A stretch of DNA of 24,147 nt. It comes from CANHEE01 sp043777755. Lineage in GTDB: Bacteria > Bacteroidota > Bacteroidia > Chitinophagales > Saprospiraceae. Shown piece by piece: positions 22,431 through 24,147 of this stretch. Position numbers and translations under genes: made by a program. The number at the start of each line of letters is the position of its first letter. Positions within the stretch are counted from its first letter, which is position 1. The stretch spans positions 1-24,147 of the forward strand of contig JAYWHK010000189.1 in assembly GCA_043777755.1 (NCBI GenBank). The letters run 5' to 3'. The notes under the pieces were generated by a model. The model was not told the origin of the DNA. It searched no databases and saw only the letters and a program-made list of their open reading frames with translations.

Positions 22431-23516
22431 ATGGGGCAACAAAGAATCAAAGGTTTTGATTTGGCGAGAGCTTATGCTATTTTTGGAATGTTCATTGTGA
22501 ACTTTAATTTTAGCTTTGGCTCATTTCAAGATAAATCACTAACTGGACAATTTTTAAATATTTTTACGGGCAATTCAACGGCTATTTTTATTATTTGTGC
22601 AGGAATGGGCGTTTCTCTAATGACGAGTAATTACCTAACTTATTCCCAACAAGACAAAAAAAAATACAAATCAATTGTTTTAAAACGTTCTTGGTTTTTA
22701 TTTGCACTTGGGCTTTTGCTTTATAATTGGTGGGCTGGTGATATTCTGCATTTCTATGGCAGTTATATGCACATTGCAGCATTTATTCTTTTTATTCCGA
22801 AACGATATTATTTGATTGGTGCAATTTTGGCAATTCTAACTTTCCATGTCTTGCTTTTCATTATTCCAGTTTTCACGAGTTGGGATATTGCTACGTTTAA
22901 ATACGAAGACTTTTGGACAATTAATGGTTTTTTGAGGAACACTTTTTACAATGGTTGGAACGCTGTTTTTCCTTGGATTGCCTATTTTTTACTTGGGATG
23001 TGGTTGGGCAGAATTAATTGGAACGACTCAAAAATTAGAAAATACCTTTTTCTTATAAGTCTAACCCTTTTCGTGCTTTTTGAAGGATTAAGAAAATACT
23101 CACTGCACAAACAGTTTGACAGACCAGTTTTGGACTATATAAACTACGATTATTTTCCGCCCTATCTTCCATTTATGATTATTACTGCCTCATTTGCTTT
23201 GATGGTAATAATTTTTTGCATTTGGATAGGAGAAAAATTTGAAAAAAATATGCTAATTGAATGGTTGTCTGATACAGGTAAAATGACACTTACAAACTAT
23301 GTGCAGCACTTGACAATTGGAATGTTGATTTTTCAGTTTTTGACAGGTTCTAAATATCCAGGTGGTCTTTTGCAAATGAGTAAAATACTTTCACCTGACT
23401 ATATTTTGGCATTTTCATTTTGTTACTTTTTAGGGAGTGTATTGTTTAGCGTTTTATGGACAAAGACATTTGGTAGAGGACCACTTGAAATGTTAATGAG
23501 AAAAATATCAGGATAA
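22431..23516 (+). CDS. DUF418 / acyltransferase-like membrane protein
   Basis: This 361-residue protein starts MGQQRIKGFDLARAYAIFGM, the DLARAxAIxGM signature of the DUF418/DUF1624-type family, followed by about nine or ten membrane helices (for example 55-72, 85-103, 112-124, 128-150, 180-195, 205-220, 250-270, 288-305, 330-350). The C-terminal GKMTLTNYVQH segment and FGRGPLEMLMRK are typical of DUF418 proteins. Families of this type include acetyltransferases such as heparan N-acetyltransferase relatives, but the function of DUF418 itself is unproven. It is in the inner membrane. It follows the DUF6428 gene after 119 bases with no obvious promoter. Confidence 0.88.
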   Translation: MGQQRIKGFDLARAYAIFGMFIVNFNFSFGSFQDKSLTGQFLNIFTGNSTAIFIICAGMGVSLMTSNYLTYSQQDKKKYKSIVLKRSWFLFALGLLLYNWWAGDILHFYGSYMHIAAFILFIPKRYYLIGAILAILTFHVLLFIIPVFTSWDIATFKYEDFWTINGFLRNTFYNGWNAVFPWIAYFLLGMWLGRINWNDSKIRKYLFLISLTLFVLFEGLRKYSLHKQFDRPVLDYINYDYFPPYLPFMIITASFALMVIIFCIWIGEKFEKNMLIEWLSDTGKMTLTNYVQHLTIGMLIFQFLTGSKYPGGLLQMSKILSPDYILAFSFCYFLGSVLFSVLWTKTFGRGPLEMLMRKISG

Positions 23517-23555
23517 AAAAAGTACTTAAATTAAATTAAATTACATCTCAACAAA

Positions 23556-23793
23556 ATGCTTGGTAAACTAAAACAGTATTATTCCTTTGACAGATGAAGA
23601 ATTAAGCCTAATTGACGAGTATTTTGAACTTAAAATGGGTAGTTTATTAATCGTACTCTTTGCGGCATTCAGCATTTCAAGCATTGGCAATTTACTGATT
23701 AGTCTTGTAGTAGTTTGGATTGCATTTTGGTTTACAAACAATATACGAATAGTGAAAAATAAAAGAAGAATTAAAGAAACAGCGATAAAATAA
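23556..23793 (+). pseudogene. Small two-helix membrane protein with a probable frameshift
   Basis: The only good ATG (23556) opens MLGKLKQYYSFDR and stops at 23595-23597. The longer frame from TTG 23587 reads LTDEELSLIDEYFELKMGSL and continues with two membrane segments (about 17-35 and 36-55) and a basic tail. Removing one T from the CCTTTG run at 23584-23589 would join them as MLGKLKQYYS-LTDEELSLIDEYF, a coherent 78-residue protein. It could be a real frameshift, a sequencing error, or the TTG start may be used as is. The family is not recognised; an acidic start and two helices with a basic end are all that can be said. Confidence 0.55.
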
Positions 23794-23829
23794 AAGCCAT
23801 TTCAGTCAAAAGATTGAAATGGCTTTTAT
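23790..23829. terminator. Bidirectional terminator after the small membrane gene
   Basis: ATAAAAGCCATTTCA (23790-23804) pairs fully with TGAAATGGCTTTTAT (23815-23829). Three further pairs (one G-T) close an AAAA loop, giving an 18-bp stem. Confidence 0.9.
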
Positions 23830-24056
23830 CATTATAAAACAATCGAATAATTTATTGATTTGGACGATAAAAAACGACTTATTTTGGAGAAATAACCTAC
23901 ATTTGCAACACAAAAATACTTCAAACGAAATAACTATTTTACATGGTTTTAGTTCGAGAAAAATGTTTTTTTACTCCTTTTTTGATAATCATTCAGTGAT
24001 TTATTGATGGCGAAGCCATTTTATTTATTTTAAAAATATTTATAAAAATAAAGTAA
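23830..24056. other. Intergenic region near the right end
   Basis: An open frame overlaps this stretch on the plus strand but looks random and starts inside the terminator. TACATTTG at 23901-23908 resembles a -7 box without a -33 partner. A small hairpin ATGGC-GAA-GCCAT is at 24007-24019. No gene is supported. Confidence 0.45.
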
Positions 24057-24147
24057 CTACACAGGTTGTATTTTGATGATTTGAGTTAGGCATGGAAGTA
24101 CCTCTACACCTCTTTTACGAAGGGTATCGATAACAGAACGGATAACA
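24057..24147 (-). CDS. C-terminal end of an unidentified gene (partial)
   Basis: On the minus strand the frame entering at the window edge reads VIRSVIDTLRKRGVEVLPCL, then TQIIKIQPV and a TAG at 24057-24059. The helix-like segment with alternating Arg and Leu and the codon use look coding. Too little is present to name the protein. It would be transcribed toward the terminator region at 23790-24019. Confidence 0.5.
   Translation of the reverse strand, partial: VIRSVIDTLRKRGVEVLPCLTQIIKIQPV

Noticed and set aside
23819..24007. Plus-strand frame of 62 codons
   Set aside because: It begins inside a terminator stem and has no consistent structure or promoter.

Overview
The window looks like chromosomal DNA of a Bacteroidota (Bacteroidetes) bacterium. 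The evidence is AT-rich spacers, promoters of the TTG-N19-24-TAnnTTTG type, absence of Shine-Dalgarno tracts, the gene order tRNA-Arg/rpmB/rpmG/DUF4295/ftsY, a type IX secretion (T9SS) C-terminal sorting domain, a YpdA-type flavoprotein, a DUF6428 protein and a propeller-type LytS-like histidine kinase. The genus cannot be fixed from the sequence.

Layout. 1-1416: an enoyl-CoA hydratase and a small membrane protein. 1699-4249: a housekeeping block with one promoter, tRNA-Arg(ACG), L28, L33, a 58-residue DUF4295 ribosomal protein, a terminator, then FtsY and a perfect hairpin terminator. 4271-7349: an operon for a secreted zinc metalloprotease with a T9SS sorting domain, followed by two nearly identical lipoproteins. 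7457-10718: a small exported protein, a YfcE-type phosphodiesterase, a family 2 glycosyltransferase and SbcD without SbcC. 10889-11315: two broken convergent genes, a secreted-protein N-terminus and a photolyase-related N-terminus. 11405-13323: YpdA-like reductase and an S1-like protein. 13373-14605: a repeat-rich stretch with two small genes of unknown function, a palindromic element, duplicated hairpins and a short peptide gene with a double-glycine leader. 14837-19712: an operon of sensor kinase, LytTR response regulator and chorismate synthase on the minus strand. 19740-19995: a probable small RNA. 20060-23793: an ABC exporter, a DUF6428 protein, a DUF418 membrane protein and a small membrane protein with a probable frameshift. 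The last 90 bases hold the C-terminus of an unidentified minus-strand gene.

The most interesting signal is at 4335-4430. The well-placed start codon of the metalloprotease is separated from the signal-peptide coding sequence by a tandem run of a 7-bp unit, and in the present copy number the two are out of frame. Removing one unit, or adding two, would join them. This is what a contingency (phase-variable) locus looks like, although a simple frameshift or a sequencing error is not excluded. Related 7-bp-periodic sequences occur at two other places. Second in interest are the double-glycine peptide gene with its own promoter, the tandem lipoprotein pair whose differences are concentrated in one segment, and the candidate structured RNA between divergent genes.

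All calls are from reading the sequence alone. No database search or folding program was run.
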